Position numbers and translations under genes: made by a program | From: SXOA01 sp051004015 | Lineage (GTDB): Bacteria > Planctomycetota > Planctomycetia > Pirellulales > Pirellulaceae | DNA: 64,000 nt | Direction: 5' to 3' | Assembly (NCBI GenBank): GCA_051004015.1 | Contig: JBPCKT010000048.1 | Span: 1 to 64,000 of the forward strand | Notes under the pieces: generated by a model | Databases searched by the model: none | What the model was told of the DNA's origin: nothing | What the model saw: the letters and a program-made list of their open reading frames with translations, nothing else | Shown: positions 24,079 through 32,404 of the stretch, piece by piece | How positions within the stretch are numbered: position 1 is the first letter of the stretch | How the letters are laid out: the number at the start of each line of letters is the position of its first letter

Positions 24079-25029
24079 ATGAATCCCCCGGCCGCGATCC
24101 GTCTGGAGAACCTGTCGCACAGTTACGGCCGGCGGCAGGCGCTGTGCGAATTGTCGCTGGAAATTGCCAGCGGGGAGATTTTCGTCTTTCTCGGTCCCAA
24201 TGGCGGCGGCAAGACCACGCTCTTTCGAGTCCTTTCCACGCTGATTCCGCAGCAGTCGGGAACCGTGGAAATCCTGGGGCTGAACCTCCGGCGCGATACG
24301 ACAGAAATCCGCCGCCGTATCGGCGTCGTGTTCCAGGCTCCCAGTCTCGATCGCAAATTGACGATCGCCGAAAACATCCATCAGCAGGCGGCGCTGTACG
24401 GCCTGTTCGGAGCCGAGCTTCGCCATCGCCGCGACGAGCTGCTCGATCAGTTTGCCCTCAAGGACCGGGCGGGCGAGCGAGTCGAGAAGCTCTCCGGCGG
24501 CTTGCGGCGACGAGTGGAGCTGGCCAAAGGGATGATTCATCGCCCGGAGCTGCTGCTGCTGGATGAGCCTAGCACGGGGCTGGACCCCGGCGCTCGGGCC
24601 GACCTGTGGGAATATCTCCAGCGTGCGCGCCAGGAAAGCGGTGTGACGATTGTCCTCACGACGCACCTTCTGGAGGAAGCGGACGAGTCCGACCGGATCG
24701 CCATTTTGAATGAGGGCCAGCTCGTCGCGCTGGATACGCCCGATGCCCTGCGGAGCAGCGTTGGCGGTGATTTGATCGTGATTGAATCCGCCGCTCCTGA
24801 CGAGCTCGCTGCCGGGCTTCGCAGCCGGCTGTCTCTGCCAGCCCAAGTAGTGGAAGGGACGGTGCGGCTGGAGACGCCGGAGGGGCATCAGTGGGTCGCT
24901 CGGATTGTGGAAGAGTTCCCCGGCAGTGTCGGCGCGATTCGCCTTGGCAAGCCGACTCTTGAGGACGTCTTTATCGCCCGCACGGGCCATCGCTTCTGGC
25001 GCGAGCGGCAGGAGGCAGCCCATGCCTAG
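24079..25029 (+). CDS. ABC transporter ATP-binding protein (NatA/CcmA-like)
   Basis: A 316-residue ATPase with Walker A GPNGGGKTTL, Q-loop region VVFQAPSLD, signature LSGGLRRRVELAKG, Walker B LLLLDEPSTGLDPG and the switch His in TTHLLEEAD. The C-terminal ~90 residues form the accessory domain usual for drug/Na+/polysaccharide exporter ATPases. It overlaps its permease by 8 bases. The position among oxidase genes, just before a Sco copper chaperone, suggests a role in oxidase maturation or metal/haem export, but the substrate cannot be read from the sequence. Confidence 0.93.
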   Translation: MNPPAAIRLENLSHSYGRRQALCELSLEIASGEIFVFLGPNGGGKTTLFRVLSTLIPQQSGTVEILGLNLRRDTTEIRRRIGVVFQAPSLDRKLTIAENIHQQAALYGLFGAELRHRRDELLDQFALKDRAGERVEKLSGGLRRRVELAKGMIHRPELLLLDEPSTGLDPGARADLWEYLQRARQESGVTIVLTTHLLEEADESDRIAILNEGQLVALDTPDALRSSVGGDLIVIESAAPDELAAGLRSRLSLPAQVVEGTVRLETPEGHQWVARIVEEFPGSVGAIRLGKPTLEDVFIARTGHRFWRERQEAAHA

Positions 25030-25921
25030 CGCCGCCGCTCCCCCCGAGCCAAAATCGTTTGCCACAAATCCAACCCCGCCGCTGCGCAAAGACCAGCCGC
25101 TCACCCCTCAGCCGTTGCGGGCGTCCGCATCGCTGGCGTGGCGCGAAATCCTCCGTTTTCTCCGCCAGCCCAACCGCATCGTCGGCTCCATCGGCACGCC
25201 GGTCCTGTTCTGGCTGTTGTTTGGAATGGGACTTAAGAATTCGTTCAGTCTCTCCGCAGCGGGACAGAGCGGAACCAGCTTCTTGGAATACTACTTTTCC
25301 GGCAGCCTGGTGCTCATCCTGCTGTTCACCTCGATTTTCACTTCCATTTCCATCATCGAGGACCGCCGCGAAGGTTTCCTGCAAGGAGTGCTTATCGCCC
25401 CCATTCCGCGCTGGTCGGTGGTGCTGGGAAAGGTTCTGGGCGGATCTTTCATCGCGCTGTTTCAAGGGTTGATTTTTCTGCTCCTGGCGCTAACCTTACC
25501 GATAGAGTGGCATTTGCTCGCGGTCGTGCAGCTTGTCGGCTTACTGGCGCTCACCTCGCTAGCGCTCACGTCGCTCGGATTTTTCATCGCCTGGCGGATG
25601 GACTCCACGCAGGGCTTTCACGCCATCATGAACCTGGTGCTGATGCCGCTGTGGCTTTTGTCCGGAGGGTTTTTCCCGATTCCCGCCCTGACCGAAGGTG
25701 CCACATGGACTGACCATGCATTGCACTGGACCATGCGGGCGAATCCACTGTCCTACGCCGTCGCCGGCACGCGGAATTTGCTGGAAGGAGCAAAGCCCGT
25801 GTCGGCAGCCTTCACTCCAGACCTGGCCTGGTGCTGGGGCGTGACGCTGTTGTTCGCTGTGGCCGCGTTTGCCGCGGCTACCTGGGTTGCCGGCCAGCGG
25901 ACGCAAGGAGATTTGTTATGA
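25022..25921 (+). CDS. ABC-2 type transporter permease
   Basis: A 299-residue membrane protein with about six helices. After a Pro-rich cytoplasmic leader (~35 residues) come AWREILRFLRQPNRIVGSI and the ABC-2 family segment IEDRREGFLQGVLIAPIPRW, the coupling-helix region. The late helix contains LVLMPLWLLSGGFFPI, the usual ABC-2 signature, followed by a loop with NPLSYAV. It pairs with the ATPase just upstream and its stop overlaps the start of the Sco gene (ATGA). Confidence 0.92.
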   Translation: MPSAAAPPEPKSFATNPTPPLRKDQPLTPQPLRASASLAWREILRFLRQPNRIVGSIGTPVLFWLLFGMGLKNSFSLSAAGQSGTSFLEYYFSGSLVLILLFTSIFTSISIIEDRREGFLQGVLIAPIPRWSVVLGKVLGGSFIALFQGLIFLLLALTLPIEWHLLAVVQLVGLLALTSLALTSLGFFIAWRMDSTQGFHAIMNLVLMPLWLLSGGFFPIPALTEGATWTDHALHWTMRANPLSYAVAGTRNLLEGAKPVSAAFTPDLAWCWGVTLLFAVAAFAAATWVAGQRTQGDLL

Positions 25922-26610
25922 GCAGGCAACTGCTGGGTTGGCTGGCGCTGATGATGATTGTGATGGGGTCCATCGGCCTCGCCCTCGGCTGGCGGGCGTC
26001 GCAAGCGGGAAAATCCGGTTCGTCCTCCGAGCCCGACTACCGGCAAGTTCCTTCGTCCGCGAGCGCTTCCTGGCTGAAAACCTTTACCCTCTCCGAACGG
26101 AGCGGCCGGAGAGTCGGCACCGAAGACCTGAAGGGGAAGGTCCACGTCACCAACTTCTTCTTCTCCACTTGCCCCGGCCCCTGCCTGACGCAGAACAAGA
26201 AATTCGAAGAAATCCAGCTCCAGTACGGCGAGCAGGGAGTGCAGTTCCTCAGCATCTCTTGCGACCCCGAAGTCGATGACCCCGCCCGATTGCGAAAATA
26301 TGCCCAGAAATTCACCATCAAGGGGGACAGATGGTGGTTCCTTACCGGTGACCTCCTCTACATCCAGCGGATTGCCGCCGAGATCTATCAGGTACCCCTC
26401 GACCGCCAGACCCACACCGAGCGGTTCCTCGTCACCGACAAATGGGGCAACCTTCGGGGCCAGTTCCACTGGGGCAAGCCCGAGCAAATGACGGACATGA
26501 AGACGCTGCTCGACAAGCTTCTGGCGGAGGCGAGCCCGCCCCCTGCTGAGCCTGCAGCTGCCGCAGCGGAAGTCAAAAAATCTGACGATGATCCTGAGGA
26601 AAAGGACTGA
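25918..26610 (+). CDS. SCO1/SenC-type copper chaperone
   Basis: A 230-residue membrane-anchored thioredoxin-fold protein. One helix at residues 5-24 anchors it. The copper site is complete: C85 and C89 in STCPGPC and H166 in RQTHTERF, with SISCDPEVDDP as the family's second landmark. Sco proteins deliver copper to, or reduce, the CuA site of subunit II. The C terminus is a low-complexity Ala/Pro/Glu tail. It is translationally coupled to the ABC permease. Confidence 0.95.
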   Translation: MSRQLLGWLALMMIVMGSIGLALGWRASQAGKSGSSSEPDYRQVPSSASASWLKTFTLSERSGRRVGTEDLKGKVHVTNFFFSTCPGPCLTQNKKFEEIQLQYGEQGVQFLSISCDPEVDDPARLRKYAQKFTIKGDRWWFLTGDLLYIQRIAAEIYQVPLDRQTHTERFLVTDKWGNLRGQFHWGKPEQMTDMKTLLDKLLAEASPPPAEPAAAAAEVKKSDDDPEEKD

Positions 26611-27064
26611 TCCCAATTTGTCCGAAATCATTCCCTTCTTGCCGCACATTAATGCCTCGCTGAACTCCTTGGCGACCGTTTTGCTGGTTGTCGCGTATGT
26701 GCTCATCAAACGGCGGCAAGAGAAGGCCCATAAGTGGGTGATGCTGGCCTGCTTTGGCGTTTCGGCAGTCTTTCTGGCCTGCTACTTGACCTATCACTTC
26801 AATATTGAAGGGGGGAGCAAAAAGTTCCCGTCTTATCCCCCCGCTGTCGTCCGATACCTGTATTACGGCATCCTCCTTACGCACGTGATCCTGGCCATCT
26901 CTGTCCCCTTCCTGGCCATCGGCTCCATATACCTGGGCCTGGCCGACAAGCGGAAGGGGCATGTGCGGCTGACCAAATGGGCGTTTCCGATTTGGCTGTA
27001 TGTCTCGGTCACGGGCGTCATCGTTTACCTGATGCTCTACCAGATCTATCCGCCGCGCGGGTGA
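26588..27064 (+). CDS. DUF420 membrane protein
   Basis: A 158-residue protein with four predicted helices and the DUF420 pattern: PHINASLNSLATVLLVVAY, KAHKWVMLACFGVSAVFL, LTYHFNIEGG, and KRKGHVRLTKWAFPIWLYVS (two conserved histidines lie next to membrane faces). DUF420 proteins accompany cytochrome oxidase assembly genes (CtaM/Cox-cluster proteins) in many bacteria, which matches this position after Sco. It overlaps the Sco gene by 23 bases. Confidence 0.85.
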   Translation: MILRKRTDPNLSEIIPFLPHINASLNSLATVLLVVAYVLIKRRQEKAHKWVMLACFGVSAVFLACYLTYHFNIEGGSKKFPSYPPAVVRYLYYGILLTHVILAISVPFLAIGSIYLGLADKRKGHVRLTKWAFPIWLYVSVTGVIVYLMLYQIYPPRG

Positions 27065-27084
27065 AATTGTAGGATAAAGGTGCC

Positions 27085-27408
27085 ATGAGAAAGCTCGTCT
27101 CCAGCCTGATTCGCTCCCTGCCCATCGCACTCGTGCTGGCGCTGCTCCTCTGCTTTGCCGACGCCGCCTTCGCCTGTCCCACCTGCAAAGAAAACCTGGC
27201 CGGCGACCCGGAAGCGGCGAACATCGTCCGCGGCTATTTCTACAGCATCCTGTTCATGCTCTCGATGCCGCCGCTGATCCTTTCCGGCCTTTCGCTCTAT
27301 TTCTATTACGAAGTTCGCAAAGCCCGCGCCTTGCAAGCCAAGGCGGCTGCGGAGGGGCGTTCCTGCGAAACAGACGCCGCATCGGATGTCTGGCTGGCAC
27401 AGGCCTGA
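27085..27408 (+). CDS. Small secreted/membrane CxxC protein at the end of the oxidase locus
   Basis: A 107-residue protein with a signal peptide (LPIALVLALLLCFADAAFA) after which the mature chain begins CPTCKENLAGDPEA. A second hydrophobic segment (SILFMLSMPPLILSGLSLYF) forms a membrane helix near residues 55-75. The exported CxxC pair could bind metal or exchange disulfides; no family name is recognised. AAAGGTG lies before the ATG. Location suggests an assembly factor for the oxidase. Confidence 0.7.
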   Translation: MRKLVSSLIRSLPIALVLALLLCFADAAFACPTCKENLAGDPEAANIVRGYFYSILFMLSMPPLILSGLSLYFYYEVRKARALQAKAAAEGRSCETDAASDVWLAQA

Positions 27409-27434
27409 CAAACAGACGGCCTGGGAAGGCCCTC

Positions 27435-27794
27435 CTACACTTCTCCCTCCCGCGGGTCGTACCACTGGTCAAAGCCGATCCACAGGCTGCGCGCGTGGCG
27501 AAAAAAGAGGAGCGGGAATATCACGACGAAGGCCAGCGAACCTCTGGCCAGGTACGGCTCAGGCAGCAGCTTGTTGAACATCAGAATCGGATAAACGACC
27601 GCGGCAATCAGTGCCGTCAGCCCATAGTTGATGTAAATCGAGCCGAGAAAGAATCCCGGCTCGCGGGCATAGGGCGCACGGCAGACCGGGCAATTCTCGG
27701 GAACGCGGAAGATCCCTGAAAAGAGCTTTCCTTTTCCGCAGACGGGGCAGCGAAGCAGCAGAGCCCGGCCGACAAGTTTGAGAAATCGACTCAT
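27435..27794 (-). CDS. DUF983 family zinc-ribbon membrane protein
   Basis: A 119-residue protein with two CxxC knuckles, CPVCGKGKL and CPVCRAPY, forming a predicted zinc ribbon, followed by two membrane helices (about residues 55-75 and 80-98). This is the DUF983 arrangement. DUF983 genes often lie beside cytochrome oxidase genes. It is encoded opposite to the respiratory locus and converges with it; the 26-base gap contains the short palindrome GGCCTGGGAAGGCC, which could serve as a shared stop signal. Confidence 0.85.
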   Translation of the reverse strand: MSRFLKLVGRALLLRCPVCGKGKLFSGIFRVPENCPVCRAPYAREPGFFLGSIYINYGLTALIAAVVYPILMFNKLLPEPYLARGSLAFVVIFPLLFFRHARSLWIGFDQWYDPREGEV

Positions 27795-27883
27795 GGGGGA
27801 ATCGTAGGGGGTGAACGAGATCTTGCAAGCGGTGACGCAAACCGAAGGTTGTTGCCGCCTGGAGCGGGGGGTACGATAAACGA

Positions 27884-28075
27884 ATGCTCCGTTCCTTCGG
27901 CAAATTCCTGCAACTCCTCGCGCTGGTGATTCTGCCCGTGGCGATGGTTATCCAACTGTCGAGGGAGATGCGGGCCACGACGGAGGTCACCAACCTCAGT
28001 GTAATGCTGATTTTCTTGGTCTTCGGAGCGGCAATGTTCGGCCTGGGCAGAATCATTGAGGGGTACGCTCGGTGA
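27884..28075 (+). CDS. Small two-helix membrane protein
   Basis: A 63-residue protein with two hydrophobic segments (LLALVILPVAMVI; NLSVMLIFLVFGAAMFGLG) separated by a short polar loop, so it should span the membrane twice. Its stop overlaps the start of the following gene (GTGA), a sign of real translation coupling. No family is recognised. Similar short proteins are common before secreted propeller proteins in planctomycetes, from general knowledge. Confidence 0.65.
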   Translation: MLRSFGKFLQLLALVILPVAMVIQLSREMRATTEVTNLSVMLIFLVFGAAMFGLGRIIEGYAR

Positions 28076-30426
28076 AAAATGCCGCCTCTTTTTTTGCCTT
28101 AGCCTTGGCCGCGCTGTTTACGGTTGTCGCTGGAGTGCCTGCGCTGGCGCAAGTCTTCGAGCGGCCAAGCATGCTCTCGCCGGCCGACGTGGACTTGCTC
28201 GATAGCGCGGCGGCTACGCACTTGGAGAGCGCCAAGAAGTTCCTGGCGGAAAAGCAGTGGGAAGAAGCGGTGGACGCCATTCGCCGCGTGATGGAAGCCG
28301 ACGCTGGCCGCCTGGTGAAGGTGCCCGAAGTTCGCCAGCTGCCAGAAGGTTTTGAGCGGCTGATTCCGGCCCGCGAGTTCTGCCAATGGCGACTCTCGGC
28401 GCTGGCTGCGGAAGCCCCTGAGGCGCTCGCCCATTATCGCAAGCTCGTCGACCCGCTGGCCGAAAAGTGGCTGGCGGAGGGAACGGCTAAACGGGATGAA
28501 AAACTGCTCAAACAAGTCATTGGGCAGGCCTTGGCCAGCAGCAGTGGCGACGAAGCTTTGCTCCGCCTGGCGGACATTTCCCAGGAGCGCGGCGAATTCG
28601 CGATGAGCCGGTATTTCCTCGAAAGAATTCTGCCGGAGGCGGGAACGAAAGCGCTTACCGGCGCGTATCCGGATACCGACTTGCCGATAGCGGAGATTCG
28701 CTCGCGGCTGGTGCAGGTTTCCATTTTGGAAGGCTCCTCCGAGCGGGCCGCCAAAGAGCTCGCCCAGCTCAAGCAGCAATTCTCCGCTGCCACCGGCCGC
28801 ATCGCGGGAAAGTCGGGCAACCTGGCGGACACACTCGCGGGGCTGTTGGCCCAATCTTCATCCTGGCCCGCGCCAAAATCGGCGGACGAGTGGCTAACGT
28901 TTGGCGGCAATCAGGCTCGCTCCGGAGTCGCCAAGGGAGACGTCGATATCGCCGGCAAGCCGCTCTGGACGTTCGCGCTGCCGCGGCTGCAGTCGGATCG
29001 GGAATGGATCGGCGCTGGACGCCTGCGCATCGCGGAGGACATGAAGAGCCTGCTTTCGTACCATCCCGCGGTGCATCATGGCCAGGTTCTGCTGCGGCTG
29101 GATGCCAGGGGCAATTCGTACATCACTTCGCTCAGCGCCAATACGGGAGAGGTTATCTGGCAGGTGGAAGAATCACGCCATCCACCGCTCAAGGGAGAGC
29201 CGAATAAGGAAGAACAGGAAGCCAAGGGGCCGCTAGAAATCAGCGATGCCCACGATGGGCAAAAGCGGCATCTGGGCGTGGCGCGGTACACGATTACTAT
29301 TCAGGGACACCACCTGTTCGCGCGGATTGTCTCGCCGGTCACGAGCCATTCGGTCCATCGGCAGGTCGAGCCCACGCTGAAAGACCAGGGTTGGATCATG
29401 GGGCTGGATCTGCGGACGCAAGGAAAGCCGCTCGACGGATTCCCGCTCCAGCCCGAATCCACAAGCTGGTCGTTTGAAGGAACTCCCGTTGCGGATGAGT
29501 CGCATCTCTATGTTGCCATGCGGCGGATTGAGCAAGGCCGCTGCCAACTGCACGTCGCCTGCTTCGACCTACCGACCACGCCACTTGGAGTTCCCGCCGG
29601 CGCTGATGAAAACTACCGCAATACCGGCCGCTTGAAATGGCGGACGAAGCTCTGCAGCGGCACGACCCCTGGAGCCGGCGACATCGACGAAATCAGCCAC
29701 GTCCTGCTGTCGATCGATTCCCGCGTGATTTATTGCAACACCAACCTCGGGGCGGTAGCCGCGGTCTCTGCCGACGACGGGCGGATTGCCTGGGTGGTGA
29801 AATATCCCCGGGCCGCATTCCGTAGCGGCGACCCCGACAAGAACGAAGGGCACTTTTTTCGCGACCTCAATCCCTGCCTCATCGCGGGCGATCTTGTTGT
29901 CGTTGCCCCCAGCGATTGCGACCGCATATTCGCCCTCCACTGCGGCTCAGGACGACTGGCTTGGACAACCGCGCCCGGTGTATCGGCCGATGTGCAGCAT
30001 TTGCTCGGCTGCAGCGGAAACAGTCTGATTTGCAGCGGCGACTATTTGTATTGGCTGGATATGCAAACCGGCGCAGTCCAGGTGCAATATCCAGCCGCTG
30101 GCGCGGAAGGTCCGATGTTTGCCGCCCCATCTCCTCGCGGCCTGGGCCGCGGAATCCTGGCGGGGGACCACGTTTACTGGCCCACGCGCGAGAATATCCT
30201 GGTTTTCCGCCTGGCTCCCCGAAAAGCCAAGGTAGGCTATGTTCCGCAGGGAGTGAAGGAAATTCCGCTCTTTCCCCGCGGGGCGGTTGGCGGCAATCTG
30301 GTCCTTGCGGAAGGTAAACTGTTTCTAGCAACCGGCGACAAGCTGTTGGCGTTCGGAGAAGCCAATCCACCAGCGACGCCGGCCAAAGCCAAGGAAGAAC
30401 CCAAGGACGAAAAGCCGCCGCCCTAA
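28072..30426 (+). CDS. Secreted PQQ-type beta-propeller repeat protein
   Basis: A 784-residue protein starting at GTG, with a signal peptide (ASFFALALAALFTVVAGVPA). Residues ~40-240 are helical with TPR-like segments (HLESAKKFLAEKQWEEAVD). From about residue 270 the sequence has Trp/Gly-rich propeller blades of the PQQ/quinoprotein type: WLTFGGNQARSG, SLSANTGEVIWQVEES, and ALHCGSGRLAWTT, CSGDYLYWLDMQTGAV. No PQQ-dehydrogenase catalytic residues were identified, so a binding or scaffold role outside the cytoplasm is more likely. C terminus is Lys/Pro/Glu-rich. Confidence 0.85.
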   Translation: MKNAASFFALALAALFTVVAGVPALAQVFERPSMLSPADVDLLDSAAATHLESAKKFLAEKQWEEAVDAIRRVMEADAGRLVKVPEVRQLPEGFERLIPAREFCQWRLSALAAEAPEALAHYRKLVDPLAEKWLAEGTAKRDEKLLKQVIGQALASSSGDEALLRLADISQERGEFAMSRYFLERILPEAGTKALTGAYPDTDLPIAEIRSRLVQVSILEGSSERAAKELAQLKQQFSAATGRIAGKSGNLADTLAGLLAQSSSWPAPKSADEWLTFGGNQARSGVAKGDVDIAGKPLWTFALPRLQSDREWIGAGRLRIAEDMKSLLSYHPAVHHGQVLLRLDARGNSYITSLSANTGEVIWQVEESRHPPLKGEPNKEEQEAKGPLEISDAHDGQKRHLGVARYTITIQGHHLFARIVSPVTSHSVHRQVEPTLKDQGWIMGLDLRTQGKPLDGFPLQPESTSWSFEGTPVADESHLYVAMRRIEQGRCQLHVACFDLPTTPLGVPAGADENYRNTGRLKWRTKLCSGTTPGAGDIDEISHVLLSIDSRVIYCNTNLGAVAAVSADDGRIAWVVKYPRAAFRSGDPDKNEGHFFRDLNPCLIAGDLVVVAPSDCDRIFALHCGSGRLAWTTAPGVSADVQHLLGCSGNSLICSGDYLYWLDMQTGAVQVQYPAAGAEGPMFAAPSPRGLGRGILAGDHVYWPTRENILVFRLAPRKAKVGYVPQGVKEIPLFPRGAVGGNLVLAEGKLFLATGDKLLAFGEANPPATPAKAKEEPKDEKPPP

Positions 30427-30495
30427 GGGTGAACAAGCACGGCAGCTCGCACGACCAAATCAAGACGCGCATCTCCACAGAATCACGGAACACTC

Positions 30496-31545
30496 ATGGA
30501 ATCCGATGCTGATATCCAGGCGGTGCATCGCCTGAAAGAAGCCTATCAACACCTCACCACGGAGCTGGGGCGCGTGATCGTTGGCCAAAAGCAGGTCATC
30601 AAGGAGCTGCTGGTGGCCCTCTTCGCCCGTGGGCATTGTCTGCTCGTTGGGGTGCCGGGGCTGGCGAAGACCCTGACCATCCGCACGCTGGCGGAGGCAC
30701 TGGCTCTCAAGTTCAACCGCATCCAGTTCACGCCAGATCTGATGCCTTCCGATATCACTGGTACGGAAGTCATTCAGGAAGACAAGGCGACCGGGAACCG
30801 GGCTTTTCGATTTCTTCCCGGCCCCATCTTCGGCAACGTGATTCTCGCAGAAGAAATCAATCGCACGCCGCCGAAAAACCAGGCCGCGCTGCTGGAAGCC
30901 ATGCAGGAGCAGCAAGTCACGGTCGGCGGTCAGCGGCACATCCTGCCCGATCCGTTTTTTGTCCTCGCGACTCAGAACCCCATCGAGCAAGAAGGAACTT
31001 ATCCGCTCCCGGAGGCGCAGCTCGATCGGTTCATGTTCCACGTTTGGGTAGATTATCCGAACGAAGAGGACGAGCTCGAAATCGTCAAACGGACGACGGC
31101 TGATTTGGAGGTGAAGATTGTTCCCATTCTCCATGCCGAGCAGATCAAGGCCCTGACGCGGATTATCCGCAAGGTTCCCATTGCGGATCACGTCGCCAAA
31201 TACGCCCTGCAGCTCGCCCGGCTGACGCGGCGAAATGAGCCGGAGGCGCCGGACTTTATCAAGGCGAACGTGCTGTGGGGGGCCGGGCCGCGGGCGAGCC
31301 AGTACCTGGTGCTGGGGGCCAAGGCCCATGCGGTGCTGATGGGACGGATGTTCGTCACGCACGAGGACATCCAGGCCATCGCCCCGCCGGTGCTGCGGCA
31401 CCGTATTAAGACCAACTTCAACGCGGATGCCGAGGGGATCACCGCCGATGATCTCATCCGCAAGCTGATTGAGCGCGTCCCAGTCATCCCAGGCGAGGCC
31501 GATGGTGGAAAGCCCCAGCTCTTTAGATCCGCGGACGCTGGCTAA
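30496..31545 (+). CDS. MoxR-family AAA+ ATPase
   Basis: A 349-residue AAA+ protein with Walker A GVPGLAKT (52-59), the MoxR signature LAEEINRTPPKNQAALLEAM (Walker B), the sensor region ATQNPIEQEGTYPLPEAQLD, and the helical lid domain. MoxR ATPases act with VWA proteins as chaperones that insert cofactors or remodel complexes. It leads a set of tightly spaced genes: its 3' end overlaps the DUF58 gene by 44 bases. Confidence 0.95.
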   Translation: MESDADIQAVHRLKEAYQHLTTELGRVIVGQKQVIKELLVALFARGHCLLVGVPGLAKTLTIRTLAEALALKFNRIQFTPDLMPSDITGTEVIQEDKATGNRAFRFLPGPIFGNVILAEEINRTPPKNQAALLEAMQEQQVTVGGQRHILPDPFFVLATQNPIEQEGTYPLPEAQLDRFMFHVWVDYPNEEDELEIVKRTTADLEVKIVPILHAEQIKALTRIIRKVPIADHVAKYALQLARLTRRNEPEAPDFIKANVLWGAGPRASQYLVLGAKAHAVLMGRMFVTHEDIQAIAPPVLRHRIKTNFNADAEGITADDLIRKLIERVPVIPGEADGGKPQLFRSADAG

Positions 31546-32404
31546 GCTCAAGGGGCTGCACCTGCGGGCCAGGCATATCGTGGAAGGATATGTCAGCGGC
31601 CTGCATCGCAGCCCCTATCACGGCTTCTCCATCGAATTCGCCGAACACCGCGAGTACGCGCCGGGAGACGACCTGCGCTACGTCGATTGGAAAGTCTACG
31701 GCCGGACCGACAAGTTCTATCTCAAGCAGTATGAAGATGAGACGAACCTGCTTTGCTACCTCGTGCTCGACGTCAGTGAGAGCATGACCTACCGCAGCAG
31801 CCCAGCGGCCCTCTCCAAGTTGGAATATGCCCAGGCCCTGGCGGCTTCGGTGGCATGGCTGGTGCTGGAGCAGCAGGACGCGACCGGTCTCGTGACATTC
31901 GATAGTCAGATTCGCACGCTGCTGCGGCCGGCGAGCAATTCGTCACACCTCAAGCAGATGATTCAGGTGATGGAAACCGCTTCCCCCGGCAAAAAGACCG
32001 CAGCCGGACCGATCTTCCATGAGCTGGCGGAGCGGCTGAAGAAACGGGGCGTGGTGATGATCCTCAGCGACTTCTTTGACAACGTGAAGTCGCTACTGGC
32101 GGGGCTCAAGCATTTTCACCACCGGCGGCACGACGTGGTGCTGCTCCACGTGCTCGATCCGGCCGAGCTTGACTTTCCATTTCAGCGGCCGACTCAGTTT
32201 CAAGGTCTGGAGGGGTTTCAAGACGTGATGACCGATCCCCAGGCCCTGCGGCGAGCGTATTTGAAGGAACTGGGGGCCTTTCAGCAGGCCCTGCGGGAAG
32301 GGTGCCGCACGATGAACATGGACTATGAGCTGATGCGGACTGACCGGCCGCTCGATGCCGCCCTGCGGAGCTTCCTGGCGGGGCGGATGGCAAGGATGAA
32401 ATGA
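31502..32404 (+). CDS. DUF58 domain protein
   Basis: A 300-residue protein with the DUF58 core HRSPYHGFSIEFAEHREY...GDDLRYVDWKVYGR (cited as short pieces SIEFAEHREY and DLRYVDWKV) and a VWA-like domain whose metal site is DVSES (LVLDVSESMTYRS). DUF58 proteins are the standard partner of MoxR ATPases. No signal peptide, so cytoplasmic. The ATG at 31502 gives MVESPSSLDPRTLAKLKG; the coding end overlaps the next gene by 4 bases (ATGA). Confidence 0.92.
   Translation: MVESPSSLDPRTLAKLKGLHLRARHIVEGYVSGLHRSPYHGFSIEFAEHREYAPGDDLRYVDWKVYGRTDKFYLKQYEDETNLLCYLVLDVSESMTYRSSPAALSKLEYAQALAASVAWLVLEQQDATGLVTFDSQIRTLLRPASNSSHLKQMIQVMETASPGKKTAAGPIFHELAERLKKRGVVMILSDFFDNVKSLLAGLKHFHHRRHDVVLLHVLDPAELDFPFQRPTQFQGLEGFQDVMTDPQALRRAYLKELGAFQQALREGCRTMNMDYELMRTDRPLDAALRSFLAGRMARMK

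Noticed and set aside
28072..30426. PQQ-dependent alcohol dehydrogenase
   Set aside because: Propeller blades are present but the catalytic and cofactor residues of quinoprotein dehydrogenases could not be found.
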